64,000 nt of DNA from Nocardia fusca NBRC 14340 (lineage in GTDB: Bacteria; Actinomycetota; Actinomycetes; Mycobacteriales; Mycobacteriaceae): contig NZ_BDCU01000005.1 of assembly GCF_001618425.1 (NCBI RefSeq), positions 1 through 64,000 of the forward strand, read 5' to 3'. Each line of letters opens with the position of its first letter. Position 1 is the stretch's first letter. The notes beneath the pieces are model-generated. The model had not been told where the DNA came from. It made no database searches and worked only from the letters and a program-made list of their open reading frames with translations. This document shows positions 44,991 through 54,216 of the stretch, piece by piece. A program made the position numbers and the translations under genes.

Positions 44991-45568
44991 CCGGGTTGCG
45001 CGAGCGGAAAAAAGAGCGCACCCGGCTGGCGATCCAGGAGGAGGCGCTGCGGCTGTTCGCCCGCGACGGCTACGAGAACACAACGGTCAAACAGATCGCG
45101 GTGGCCGCGCAGGTTTCCGAGCGGACTTTCTTTCGGTACTTTCCCACCAAGGAAGACGTCGTGGCCTGGGACGCGCTCGATCTGTCGTTCGCCGAACGGT
45201 TCCGTGCGCAGCCGGCCACCCTCGGCGCGTTCGAAGCCGTACAGACGACGCTGAAGGACACCTTTACCGACCTCTCCCCCGCCGAACAACGTCGACTGCG
45301 GGAACGGCTGACACTGATGACGTCGGTGCCACCGCTGCGCGCCATGCTGCTCGACCAGTTGATCGGCACCGGGCAGGCGATCGCCCGCCTGGTCGCCGAC
45401 CGCACCGGTACGGACCCCGGCGATCCCGCGGTCCGCGCCCTGGTCGGCGCGGTGGTCGGTGCGGCGTTCGCGGCGGTTCTCGCCGTATCGGAGCATCCGG
45501 ACACCGATTTCGCCACGCTGCTCGGCGAAACTCTCGATCGGCTGCCGGCGATCGACACCGTCGGATAG
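44987..45568 (+). CDS. TetR-family transcription regulator
   Basis: A 193-residue regulator. The N-terminal HTH reads TTVKQIAVAAQVSERTFFRY, followed by FPTKEDVVAWDALD. The C-terminal ligand domain resembles the MftR-like type. The GTG at 44987 overlaps the amidohydrolase stop. It probably represses the amidohydrolase operon through the repeat at 43968-44001. Confidence 0.88.
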   Translation: MTGLRERKKERTRLAIQEEALRLFARDGYENTTVKQIAVAAQVSERTFFRYFPTKEDVVAWDALDLSFAERFRAQPATLGAFEAVQTTLKDTFTDLSPAEQRRLRERLTLMTSVPPLRAMLLDQLIGTGQAIARLVADRTGTDPGDPAVRALVGAVVGAAFAAVLAVSEHPDTDFATLLGETLDRLPAIDTVG

Positions 45569-45603
45569 CGAGCCGGGTCGTCCCGGCTCGGTAGTGTGCG
45601 GGG

Positions 45604-45984
45604 GTGACCGAGCCGAGCGCAGAAGAGGATTCGATATCACTCACTATGGCCCGCCCGTTCCTCGGCCGGACCGTCGACCTCACCTTCGATCGCCCGTACG
45701 GAAGCCGGCACCCGCGCTGTGGGTTCCTCTATACGGTGAACTACGGCTACGTCCCCGGCACCCTCGCGCCGGACGGGCAGGAATTGGACGCCTACTATCT
45801 CGGTCCGGACGAGCCGCTGGTCACCGCCCGGGGCAGGTGTATCGCGATTGTCCACCGGCTGTATGACGATGACGACAAACTGGTGGTCGTCCCGCCGGAA
45901 GGCCCGGATCTCGATGATGCGGCCATCGCGGTCGCGGTCGAGTTCCAGGAGACCCCCGGTGAGTACGTCGTCGTGCGACAGTGA
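45604..45984 (+). CDS. Inorganic pyrophosphatase-like protein
   Basis: A 126-residue protein with the OB-like core of family I pyrophosphatase. It shows GFLYTVNYGYVPGT and PDGQELDAYYLGPDEP. The acidic metal-binding Asp residues around DGQELDAY are present, but it is shorter than classical enzymes (about 160). It may be a minor diphosphatase or a relative of altered function. The start is GTG at 45604. Confidence 0.7.
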   Translation: MTEPSAEEDSISLTMARPFLGRTVDLTFDRPYGSRHPRCGFLYTVNYGYVPGTLAPDGQELDAYYLGPDEPLVTARGRCIAIVHRLYDDDDKLVVVPPEGPDLDDAAIAVAVEFQETPGEYVVVRQ

Positions 45985-46083
45985 ACACGGGCCCGGTGGC
46001 CGGCGAGCCGGCACCGAGCACCCGCCGCTGCTCAGAGCAGAGAAAGCGGCGGGCACGGGGGCGGCGCCGGTAGCTTCGCGTTC

Positions 46084-46815
46084 GTGGAGATCGTGCCCGT
46101 ATCACCCCGGCTGACGACACTGCGGTTCCCCGAGGTCAACGACCTCAATGTCTATGTGTGGGACGACCACGGGGAGATCACCTTGATCGATACCGGCCTA
46201 CCCGGTTCTTTCACCGAGATCGTCGAAGGCCTCGGCGCACTCGGATTCGCGCCGGCGGCGGTGCGGCGGGTTGTCCTCACCCACGCACACGACGATCACA
46301 TCGGCTCCGCGGCCGAGCTCGCCGCCCACGGTGCCGAGATCTGGGCCCACCACGCCGATGCCGACATCGTGCGCGGCAGGCGTCCGCAACCGGCGCCCGT
46401 ACTGCGCGATTGGGAACGCCCCATCGCCGAAGCTCTCGAACCGGGCCCACCGCCCCGCCCGGCCCCGGTCCACCGCGAACTGCACGACGGCGACATTCTC
46501 GAATTCGGCGGCGGCGCGGAAGTAGTCGAGGTTCCGGGCCATACGGCGGGCAGCATCGCGCTGCACCTGCCACGCCATCGAGTGCTCTTCACCGGTGACA
46601 CACTGGCGAACGTGCGGGGTGTCACCATGCCCGGAGTGTTCAACCTCGACAGCGCTGCCGTCGAGGCGGCGGCGTACCGGCTGGCCCGGTTCGACGCCGA
46701 TACCGTCTGCGTGGGCCACGGCGAGGTGCTGACCGCCGGGCCGCTGCTCACCTGGCGGGCCGAACAGTCGGCTCACGGATCGCGACCGAACCCGTCGGAG
46801 CGACACTCACGGTGA
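46084..46815 (+). CDS. Metallo-beta-lactamase fold hydrolase
   Basis: A 243-residue MBL-fold protein. The zinc motif is LTHAHDDHIGS, then VPGHTAGSIALHLP, FTGDTLA and the last His in CVGHGEV. This is the glyoxalase II-like branch that hydrolyses thioesters or lactones. The start is GTG at 46084. It runs convergent with the 400-residue gene at 46831, with 15 bp between stops. Confidence 0.88.
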   Translation: MEIVPVSPRLTTLRFPEVNDLNVYVWDDHGEITLIDTGLPGSFTEIVEGLGALGFAPAAVRRVVLTHAHDDHIGSAAELAAHGAEIWAHHADADIVRGRRPQPAPVLRDWERPIAEALEPGPPPRPAPVHRELHDGDILEFGGGAEVVEVPGHTAGSIALHLPRHRVLFTGDTLANVRGVTMPGVFNLDSAAVEAAAYRLARFDADTVCVGHGEVLTAGPLLTWRAEQSAHGSRPNPSERHSR

Positions 46816-46830
46816 GCCCGTGCGGCGTCC

Positions 46831-48033
46831 TCAGCGCAGCCGCTGGAAACCCGGCGAGGCCACGGCCAGACGTAGGACCTCGTCGTCTCGATGGGAAAGC
46901 GTGAGTTCGTACCAGTCCGAGGTGCGGGCCTCGCCGAAGATACCGTCGGCTCCAGTGGACGTGGTGACCTTCCAGCCCTGATGCTCCCAGATCCGCAGGA
47001 TCAAAGGCAGATAGGCCTGCGGCCGGTCCGGTGGCGGTGGCTCGAGGAAATAGCGGGCTTCGAGCCGATCGACCTGGTAGACGTTTCCGGCGTCGTCGTC
47101 GCAGGGCAGGATCGTCTCCCCGTCCGGGCCGTCCTGGGGCCGGGCGGCGAGCTGGCCGCCGAGCGCGTCGAGCAGTTCGGTGACGATTTCGCGGATGCGG
47201 GCGCGAGCGGCGTCCTCGGTGAGTTCGCGGTTCCACACGACCGCTCGTGCCGCTCGCACGGTCGGCAGGGCGGCGACCCGCTGCCGCAGTTCGTCCGGCG
47301 TGACCGACGCGACAGGTTCGGGTGGGAGGTCGCGTTCCAGCTGGAAACCGTAGCCCATCAGGTCGTCGAGGGTCCGGCCGAAATCCATGGGCCGCTCCAT
47401 ATCGCCGCCGTACTCCCAGCCGACCGTGTCACCGGGCAGATCCGGTGAGGCGAAGTAGTTGGTATCGCCCAGGCCCTTGGCGATCAACATCGCTCGGTCG
47501 CCCGGGATCCGTTCGTCGGTGTCCCAGTTCCGCACCGATTCGGCCAGGCCGAGCTCGTCATAGGTTTGCATATCGCGAGGACGGGTGAGGCCGAAGGAGA
47601 TGCCGTCGAGGTCGGTGAATCCGGCATGGACCATGCCGAGGAAAACCCGTAGTGGCTCCGGCAGCGCATCCCAGTGGCGCGGCACATCGGCGCCGAATGT
47701 CGCCGGATCCCAGCCGATACGGAACTCGTGCGGCTGGAACGGTTTCCGCAGCGCATACAGCAATACCCAGTCGCCACGCAGCAGACAGACCCGCACATCG
47801 TCGAGACATTCGGCAAGCACCGCACCGAACCGGGGCACCAGCTCGAACATGTCGAGATTCCACAGAGCCACTGCGGCCGCACTCCGGACGCGGGGGTCGC
47901 GGGCACCGGCGATCGGGGCCCAGTGGGCGGGGACGTGCGCGGCAGCCGCGGTCCCCGGTTCGACGAGCAGCGCGGAGCCGGAGCCGAATTCCGCTACGAC
48001 CCGCGCGAAGTCCACAGTGTCCACAGCACGCAT
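46831..48033 (-). CDS. Hypothetical protein, possible SMI1/KNR4-like N-domain
   Basis: A 400-residue soluble protein of unknown function. The middle part has YFASPDLPGDTVGWEYGGDM followed by FGRTLDDLMGYGF, which recalls SMI1/KNR4-type immunity proteins. The C-terminus (IWEHQGWKVTTSTGADGIFG) looks like a small alpha/beta domain found with actinobacterial secretion-linked genes. No signal peptide. Both resemblances are weak. The ATG at 48033 is divergent from the methyltransferase. Confidence 0.55.
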   Translation of the reverse strand: MRAVDTVDFARVVAEFGSGSALLVEPGTAAAAHVPAHWAPIAGARDPRVRSAAAVALWNLDMFELVPRFGAVLAECLDDVRVCLLRGDWVLLYALRKPFQPHEFRIGWDPATFGADVPRHWDALPEPLRVFLGMVHAGFTDLDGISFGLTRPRDMQTYDELGLAESVRNWDTDERIPGDRAMLIAKGLGDTNYFASPDLPGDTVGWEYGGDMERPMDFGRTLDDLMGYGFQLERDLPPEPVASVTPDELRQRVAALPTVRAARAVVWNRELTEDAARARIREIVTELLDALGGQLAARPQDGPDGETILPCDDDAGNVYQVDRLEARYFLEPPPPDRPQAYLPLILRIWEHQGWKVTTSTGADGIFGEARTSDWYELTLSHRDDEVLRLAVASPGFQRLR

Positions 48034-48132
48034 TGAACCGCAGGAGTCCGACAGGTGCCGGTCGAACCTCGGTATTCACCGCCGGCCGTGCCACCATGTG
48101 GTGACCAGACCCGAAACAGGGAGGTGACGGCA

Positions 48133-48792
48133 TTGCCCGGACGACAGGGAGACCGCACCGACGATCCGTTCGGCGGCAGGCGACCCACCAGCCACGAGCG
48201 CAGTGCCGGGCGGCCGTGGGACGCCTCCTACCAGGATGGTCCCGCCCCGTGGGATACCGGCCGCCCGCAACCGGCCGTGGTGCGCGTGGCCGCCGAGGGC
48301 GGTTTCACCGGATCGGTACTCGACGCGGGCTGCGGAACGGGGGAGAACGCGCTGCACATCGCCGAGCTGGGTCTGCCGGTACTCGGTGTCGACGTGGCGG
48401 AGACAGCCCTGGAAACTGCCCGGGAAAAGGCAGCCGGCCGGGGCCTCGAAGCCGACTTCCTCGCCGCCGACGCGCTCGAACTGGGCAAGATCGACCGCAG
48501 CTTCGACACTGTGCTGGACTGCGGGCTGTTCCACACCTTCGACGCGGAGGAGCGCCACCCGTACATCGCGAGCCTGGCATCGGTGACCGACCCCGGCGCG
48601 ACGCTGTACGTGTTGTGTTTCAGTGACGAAGGTCCGGACCTCGGCCCGCATCCGCTGGGCCTCGAGGAACTGAACGCGGCTTTCACCCCCACCAGCGGCT
48701 GGAGCATCGCGGCCGTCGTACGGGACCGGATCGAAACCCGATTCCACGACCACGGCGCACCGGCCTGGTTGGCAACGATAGACCGCGTCTGA
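48133..48792 (+). CDS. Class I SAM-dependent methyltransferase
   Basis: A 219-residue methyltransferase. The SAM motif I is SVLDAGCGTGENALHIAELG, the acidic motif II lies in VLGVDVAETALE, and FDTVLDCGLFHTFD is post-I. It resembles thiol/thiopurine-type small-molecule methyltransferases. I prefer the TTG at 48133 because it sits 8 bases after GGGAGG; GTG 48124 and earlier starts are possible. Confidence 0.8.
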   Translation: MPGRQGDRTDDPFGGRRPTSHERSAGRPWDASYQDGPAPWDTGRPQPAVVRVAAEGGFTGSVLDAGCGTGENALHIAELGLPVLGVDVAETALETAREKAAGRGLEADFLAADALELGKIDRSFDTVLDCGLFHTFDAEERHPYIASLASVTDPGATLYVLCFSDEGPDLGPHPLGLEELNAAFTPTSGWSIAAVVRDRIETRFHDHGAPAWLATIDRV

Positions 48793-48847
48793 ACGGAGGG
48801 CGGAGAAAGTATCGCGTTCCGCTCAGCGCCAGCAGGACGCAGGACCT

Positions 48848-49057
48848 CCCGAGCGGAATTCGCGCGATCAGGTCCCACGAGTACGCGGTCCCTCCACGGT
48901 GGAGCAAAACCATCGAGACTTCCGAGACTCTCAATCGCGCATTCGGCGAACTGCGATTGAGCATCGCCATCGCCTCGTCTACTTCAGGCGGCGCGATCAC
49001 ATCCGAATTGGCGTAGGCAATGGTCACATGTAGAACAGGCGGTTCAGCTGCGCACAC
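48848..49057 (-). pseudogene. 5'-truncated 2'-5' RNA ligase-like fragment
   Basis: The frame encodes VLHVTIAYANSDVIAPPEVD, then RLRVSEVSMVLLHRGGTAYS and WDLIARIPLG. This is the C-terminal half of the 2H phosphodiesterase/2'-5' RNA ligase family, including the second H-x-T motif. The first H-x-T half is absent, and no stop occurs where the family ends. It lies 49 bp from the CYTH gene. Nothing else is seen in 48793-49105. Confidence 0.6.
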
Positions 49058-49105
49058 GACTCGGAACCCGCGTCGCCGGTGCTCGCTCGCAACCTCGCCC
49101 GTATT

Positions 49106-49687
49106 TCAATGACCTTCGCCGCCCCGGCTTTCCGCTACCGCGTCGGTGTACAGCTCTGTGGTGAGGTGGTCGTCGGATACCCCGAGTGCGGAGAGGCTTT
49201 TCCGGAGATCGGACAGCGCGCTGTCCAGATCCTCATCGGCGTCGACGAGAGTTTCCAACTCCAAGAACGTACCGTCTATCTCCGGCACAGTTACCACTGT
49301 CGCGAGGACATTGCGGCCGTTCGTCATGAACCGATAGTTCTCACATTCTTTGGTGAAAGAGATCGACGGCCGGTAACCGAGACGGTAGAGGATCTGCTCA
49401 AGAACTTCGCGCCCTCCGATGTCTGTTTCGTACTCCGGTTTCGAGCCGGTCTCCAGATCTACCGCCGCTTCCTTGAAAGTAAGCAAATGACGGACCGATC
49501 CGCTGCCCCGCACGGTTCGCAGCCGTAATTCGCGGTCGCCAGCGTGCAGACTTCGGGCTCCATCGTCGAAGTAGGCATCATGGTAGGTAACCACCTCGGC
49601 CGCTGCCAGACCTGCCAGCTTCGCCCGCACCGAGTCCGGATCGGTCAGCCGAGCCTTGTATTCGGCCTCTATCACTCGTGATGCCAT
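49106..49687 (-). CDS. CYTH-domain phosphatase/cyclase-like protein
   Basis: A 193-residue single-domain CYTH protein. The signature ExExK is in VIEAEYKARL, and strands with RELRLRTVRG and ETDIGGREVLEQIL follow. Members are triphosphate tunnel enzymes such as thiamine triphosphatase or class IV adenylate cyclase; triphosphatase activity is most likely. The ATG lies one base after the stop of the upstream XRE regulator frame, indicating translational coupling. Confidence 0.82.
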   Translation of the reverse strand: MASRVIEAEYKARLTDPDSVRAKLAGLAAAEVVTYHDAYFDDGARSLHAGDRELRLRTVRGSGSVRHLLTFKEAAVDLETGSKPEYETDIGGREVLEQILYRLGYRPSISFTKECENYRFMTNGRNVLATVVTVPEIDGTFLELETLVDADEDLDSALSDLRKSLSALGVSDDHLTTELYTDAVAESRGGEGH

Positions 49688-49688
49688 C

Positions 49689-50617
49689 TCAAACTATCCG
49701 TTCTCCGGAGGCGAACGCCTGTTCCATCGTCTGCACGAACGCCTGGTGCAGGACGCCGGGACCCTGGGGTTCGAGTCGATGTATCGGAGAGTTGTGCCCT
49801 TCGTGGTCAGTCGTGAACGCGGTGACGAACAGGACGTCGTCGACCCTGATGATTCGCCACACTGGGATTGGTCGTAGGTATAGACCTGGACGAATCGATC
49901 CTCCGATGACAGTTCGCTGATCCGCTTGATGGCAAGACGGATTCCGGCTGCAAAGGACTCAGGTGATTCGCCGATCTGTGCAGCGCGATGAGCAACTGCC
50001 ATCGAATCCGGGTGCAACAGCATCACTCGCAACCGGGTTCCGGAGGGAATGACTTTACGCAGCAGCGAGTCGTTGAGACCGATTATCCCGAGGCCGCGCA
50101 CAGCGAGAACATCGATATTGCCGGCCTGTTTCGCCAGTGCACGGACTTCCCCGGCCACATCACTCTGCTGCGCGTAGGTCTCGGCAACTGCATGCGGACT
50201 GTGGATCGCCTCGATACCGCTGTCCGACCGGCCCGGAGTTGCGAGTACAGGCAGCAATTCGCCGACCAGATCACTTCGGGTCTCCAGTGGTAGACGGGCC
50301 GCAGGATGAACCGGGTGCGAAGGAGCGGATGCCACCTGCCACTGCCCCGCTCGGTGAAGGTCCTGCGCCTGGTCACGAAGCCGGATCAATCCACCGTTCG
50401 CCCCGAGCGCGCCGTCTAGCGCAGAGATCAGCTCCCGCGACGGCAAGTTCGCGTCCTCCCACTCCGCCATCGAGACGTATTGCCTGGAGTAGCCGATTCT
50501 GCCGGCGAGTACTCGCTGGCTCATACCCGCTTCTGTTCTGAGTCTTTTGATCTCCCGAGCCAATTCATCGGCGAGAGCCGCCCGGCCCACAGCCGGTGCC
50601 ACGCTGCGGGCGGTCAT
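49689..50617 (-). pseudogene. XRE-family regulator broken by a single-base deletion
   Basis: From ATG 50617 the frame gives an HTH (SQRVLAGRIGYSRQYVSMAE) and a sensor domain up to VQVYTYDQ near residue 246. It then shifts. In the next frame the expected family end continues as WRIIRVDDVLFVTAFTTDHE to ASGERIV and a stop at 49689. The total length, 929 nt, is one base short of 310 codons. Restoring one T before CCCAGTGTGG would repair it. The short version would still make a 307-residue protein with a nonsense tail. Confidence 0.8.
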
Positions 50618-50769
50618 CGAATTCCCCTCCTGCTCAGGGGTTCATTCTGACCCAGGGCCCGGTATGGCAACCCGCCTTTCGGCGACTTGCTACCTTCCGT
50701 CCCGCCCGGGCTGCGAGTTCCCTCGAAACAGGCAAGACGCGAGACGAATCGAGTCCGAGGGGAGCCCCC

Positions 50770-51006
50770 ATGAAAAAGCATCCGAACGCATCGAGTTCGG
50801 CCCTACCGATCAGAGGCCCGATCGGCAATCAGGCCATCGCGATCGCTCGGTCGCTCCGGCACGCTGAGCACGGCACCGATCGAGCACTGCTGGAACGGGT
50901 CGCTGCCGGGCTGCGCGCACTCGAGTACTCGGACGAGTTCCACCCGCAGCGCGATATCGATCGGATAATCGCCCGGTATCGGGCAGCCCACGGCCGTGCT
51001 CGCTGA
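50770..51006 (+). CDS. Small conserved hypothetical protein
   Basis: A 78-residue basic protein starting [10 protein letters not shown] with two helices predicted by eye ([20 protein letters not shown] and [15 protein letters not shown]). It is divergent from the XRE regulator, 152 bp away, and overlaps the next gene by 11 bp. The pattern XRE regulator plus tiny divergent gene is common in nocardiae. No function is known to me. Confidence 0.6.
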   Translation: MKKHPNASSSALPIRGPIGNQAIAIARSLRHAEHGTDRALLERVAAGLRALEYSDEFHPQRDIDRIIARYRAAHGRAR

Positions 51007-51451
51007 CGGCGGCCCGGTGTGGCCGCAATGTGCCGACCATGCGGTCCCGTGGATCACGGGCGGGCTGCTGGACTGGACGCACAGCACACGGCGCCATCGC
51101 CGGGTGCGATGCCCGGAATATCTCTTCTGCCTCAAAGGGGCACCGGTCGTGGACGGGCACATCGGTGAACACGAACGCAACGTCTCGGGTATCTGCCCGT
51201 GGATCGGCGTGCGGGTAGTGGATTCCCTGCCCGGTTGCGGGTGCGGGCCCACCATCACAACCAGGCAGTTGCGGATCGTCCTGCGCGTGGACTACCGGCC
51301 GAACGGAGTGATCCGCTCGGTCGGTTGCCCGGGCAGCGACTGCCGGGAAATCGTCCGCCTGGTGCAGGGCCGGATCGGCCCGCATGCCGGGCCGTGCCCG
51401 TGGGTGGGGGTCGAGGTGATCGATCGCGGCCTGCACCCGCCGATCCTGTGA
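50996..51451 (+). CDS. Cys-rich hypothetical protein
   Basis: A 151-residue protein with about ten Cys in short pairs: [32 protein letters not shown] and GPCPW. The spacing suggests zinc or disulphide binding. It begins with GTG at 50996, overlapping the previous gene by 11 bp. I recognise no family. No membrane segment is visible. Confidence 0.55.
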   Translation: MLADGGPVWPQCADHAVPWITGGLLDWTHSTRRHRRVRCPEYLFCLKGAPVVDGHIGEHERNVSGICPWIGVRVVDSLPGCGCGPTITTRQLRIVLRVDYRPNGVIRSVGCPGSDCREIVRLVQGRIGPHAGPCPWVGVEVIDRGLHPPIL

Positions 51452-51499
51452 ATACTGTCCCGCCTACCAGGCATGGCATAATTTCGCTACTATTATGGC

Positions 51500-51970
51500 A
51501 TGACGATGTTCCAGGTCAGCGATCTAGCGGGGGCCCGGCGCCGCGAGTTCCTCGACGAGGCGAAACGGTCGTCGGCGTCGTTACGCGACACCGACGGGTC
51601 GGTGCTCGTAATGTTCGAAGCCCAGCGCATCGCCGCGCTCAGGGAAGCCGCTGCCACCATTACTCAGCTGTTCTCCGCCGAGGCGGTGCTGGCGCGAACC
51701 GATGTCCCCACCCCGGTGGAACTGGGCGGACTGGCCTGGCTGGCGGAATTCGATTCCGACGATCGAGCCGAAGCGCTCGCCGAGATCCGAAACGCCGTAG
51801 TGCTCACTGTGACTTCCGAGGATCCCAATCCACTCCGAGAAGTCCTCCACGCGTGGGCGACCACCGCCGCGGTGATGCGGGATCCACTGCGCCGAGCCGT
51901 GCACAGCGGGCCGGTCGGAGAGTTCGATTACGTCGAGGTCGACGCTCCGCAGCCGAGCGATGACGTCTGA
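51500..51970 (+). CDS. Possible type II antitoxin (Phd/RelB-like)
   Basis: A 156-residue protein beginning MTMFQVSDLAGARRREFLDE, which resembles Phd-type openings in which a short strand and helix bind DNA. A long Asp/Glu-rich middle and C-terminus follow. It overlaps the next small basic gene by 11 bp, a toxin-antitoxin layout. ATGGCAT direct repeats flank an AT-rich promoter at 51472-51502. Function is inferred from layout; 51506 is an alternative start. Confidence 0.5.
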   Translation: MTMFQVSDLAGARRREFLDEAKRSSASLRDTDGSVLVMFEAQRIAALREAAATITQLFSAEAVLARTDVPTPVELGGLAWLAEFDSDDRAEALAEIRNAVVLTVTSEDPNPLREVLHAWATTAAVMRDPLRRAVHSGPVGEFDYVEVDAPQPSDDV

Positions 51971-52364
51971 ACGCGACCCGCAGCCCGGGGCGTATCGGCC
52001 ATTCGTAGCCGCCCGCGCGCCCGGCGGACGACCATCCACTGAACCCACCTACCGCGTCCTGGTGCACCGGCAGTACCTGGACGCCTGGAACAGCTTGGCC
52101 GACCGTGTGGGGATCACTTCGGCCCGGCAGTTCTGGGAACATGTCTCATCCACTCCAGGAACTCCACCGCCGGTCGGCACCTCGACCGTGCTTCGCGGTA
52201 AACACCACGGTCCGAAGTGGGAGGGCTACTCGCGCACCATCCACTACGAGATCAGTGGTGCGGGCCGTATCGACTACCAGTACTGCAACGCGACCACGGA
52301 AGGCAGCGAGGGCGATCCGCACCCCGTCGTGAAGATCATCACCATCGACCTCGGAAGCCATTGA
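51960..52364 (+). CDS. Possible RelE/ParE-type toxin partner
   Basis: A 134-residue protein. After a Pro-rich N-terminus it contains TYRVLVHRQYLDAWNSLADR, then GYSRTIHYEISGAGRIDYQY and VVKIITIDLG. This is a beta-hairpin pattern reminiscent of RelE-like ribonucleases. It lacks a clear catalytic signature. It follows the putative antitoxin with an 11-bp overlap. Confidence 0.45.
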   Translation: MTSERDPQPGAYRPFVAARAPGGRPSTEPTYRVLVHRQYLDAWNSLADRVGITSARQFWEHVSSTPGTPPPVGTSTVLRGKHHGPKWEGYSRTIHYEISGAGRIDYQYCNATTEGSEGDPHPVVKIITIDLGSH

Positions 52365-52477
52365 GCCGACGTCGACGTTCTCCCGGGACGAAACCGCGCT
52401 CGGTGGGGCGATATCGAGTGGTGAGTCGCGGCTCCCACCCGCCGATACTGCGACCGGTGGGTGGGGACCGCTACCTG

Positions 52478-54097
52478 TCAGGCGCCTGGCTCAGCGGCGA
52501 ACGCCGGCGACTCACTCGGCGCACCGAACCAGCCGGTCAGCGCCGCACGAAGCCCGTCCGCCGCGATATCGGCCGGCTCGCCGACCGCGGCGGCCCAGGC
52601 GATATGGGCGTCCGGACGGATCAGCAGCGCGGCGGCCGGAAGGTCGTCGGTGGTGACTGTCCGGATATCGACGCGGTCTCGCCACTCCCGGGCGACCTCA
52701 CGTACTTCTGCTCGGTCGGCGAGATCGAGCAGGACCGGCCGTGCGGAGTGCAGCAGGTCGGCGACGGTGGTCGCGTCGCGGTCGGTGCGCAGGGCGAGGT
52801 CCGGGGCGAACGTACCGGTCAACGGGTGGTGGTTCGGGTTGGGTAGGTCGTAGCGTACATCGGTGCCCGCGATGAAACCGGCTACCCGGCGGGCGGACTG
52901 CTCGTCGGCGAGCAGCTCGGAGACCACTTCCCGCAGCGCGTCCGCGGCCGGGTCGAGTCCGCGCCGCAACGCCACCTGGGCACGGGTCTGCCGCAGGGCA
53001 CGAGCTCCCGCGTAATGGCGTTCCTCGTGGTAGCTGTCGATCAGTCCGGGTGGGGCCCAGCCGTGGATGTCGGCGGCGAGTTTCCAGCCGAGGTTCACCG
53101 CGTCGAGCAGACCGGTGTTGAGCCCCGACCCGGTTGCGGGCAGCAGGTGGGCGGCGTCGCCCGCCACCAGGATCCGGCCGGCCCGATAGGTCTCGGCGTG
53201 GCGGTCCTTGAAGGTGAAACGCGCCAGCCGCAGCGGTTCGCCCCACGGGATCTCCGTGCCGAGCACGCGGCGCACGCTGTCCCGGAATTCGGCCAGGGAC
53301 ATCGGTTCGTCGTCGGCGATATCGGTGGACTCGTCCTCGGTGGTCGAGAACATCAGCATTTCCGGGGTCGGTGACCCGTATCCGAAGACACCGTGTGCGG
53401 TGCGGGTGAAACCGGTGGTGATCCGGCCCATTCCCGGAACTTCGAGATCGCCGTTGCCAAGGCGGGTCACCGAATCCGGCACGGTGACCTGACATATCCG
53501 GTTCACCTCGGGATAGGTGGTACCGGTGAACGCGATACCGGCCATCTCCCGGATGCGGCTGCGCCCGCCGTCACAGCCGACGAGATAGCGCGCGGTGATC
53601 CGGTACGGACCGTCCGGCCCGGACACCTCCGCCGTCACCGAGGTGTCGTCCTGACGCACGCCGACCACCTCGTGGCCGCGGCGGATATCCGCACCGAGCT
53701 CACCCACCCGCTCGGCGAGCAGCTCCTCCAGCCGCGTCTGCGGCAGTGGCAGCCCGCGCAACGGAGGGTCCACCATGCCGGTGAGGTCCACCTGCACACC
53801 GCCGAAGGGGTAGCGGGGCGGCGGGGCGGGGGCGGTCACGGCCGCTTCGACCCGCTCCAGCAGCCCGCGGTAGTGCAGCAGTTGCAGGATCTGCCCGCCC
53901 AGGCCCTGGGCCTTCTGGGTGGCCCGGGGCTGTGGGTACTTCTCCAGGAGCAGCGGGCGCACTCCCGCCAGGCTCAGTTCGGCGGCCAGCATCAGGCCGG
54001 TCGGGCCCGCGCCCACGATGACGACCTCGGCCTCCACCGCCCGCCGCTGCCCTGTGGCTCCGCTCTCGTATCCGTTCGCCGACGACCGCTCTCGCAC
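52478..54097 (-). CDS. Class A FAD-dependent aromatic monooxygenase
   Basis: A 539-residue PHBH-fold monooxygenase. The GxGxxG motif is VVIVGAGPTGLMLAAEL, the DG motif is LVGCDGGRSRIREMAG, and the GD motif is RILVAGDAAHLLPATGSGLN. The C-terminal thioredoxin-like domain typical of phenol and polyketide hydroxylases follows. It could modify an antibiotic (rifampicin monooxygenase-like) or a phenolic. I choose GTG 54097 behind AGAGAGG; the frame opens 24 codons earlier. Confidence 0.82.
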   Translation of the reverse strand: MRERSSANGYESGATGQRRAVEAEVVIVGAGPTGLMLAAELSLAGVRPLLLEKYPQPRATQKAQGLGGQILQLLHYRGLLERVEAAVTAPAPPPRYPFGGVQVDLTGMVDPPLRGLPLPQTRLEELLAERVGELGADIRRGHEVVGVRQDDTSVTAEVSGPDGPYRITARYLVGCDGGRSRIREMAGIAFTGTTYPEVNRICQVTVPDSVTRLGNGDLEVPGMGRITTGFTRTAHGVFGYGSPTPEMLMFSTTEDESTDIADDEPMSLAEFRDSVRRVLGTEIPWGEPLRLARFTFKDRHAETYRAGRILVAGDAAHLLPATGSGLNTGLLDAVNLGWKLAADIHGWAPPGLIDSYHEERHYAGARALRQTRAQVALRRGLDPAADALREVVSELLADEQSARRVAGFIAGTDVRYDLPNPNHHPLTGTFAPDLALRTDRDATTVADLLHSARPVLLDLADRAEVREVAREWRDRVDIRTVTTDDLPAAALLIRPDAHIAWAAAVGEPADIAADGLRAALTGWFGAPSESPAFAAEPGA

Positions 54098-54216
54098 CTC
54101 GTAACCTCTCTGTCCCACGCTTGTGGGCTCGGCCAGCGAGTATGCGGCACCACCCGGGCCTTGCCGCAAGCCCCCCGGTCGGCTATATCTTGAAAGGGGC
54201 GGGGGTCGCGATCACT

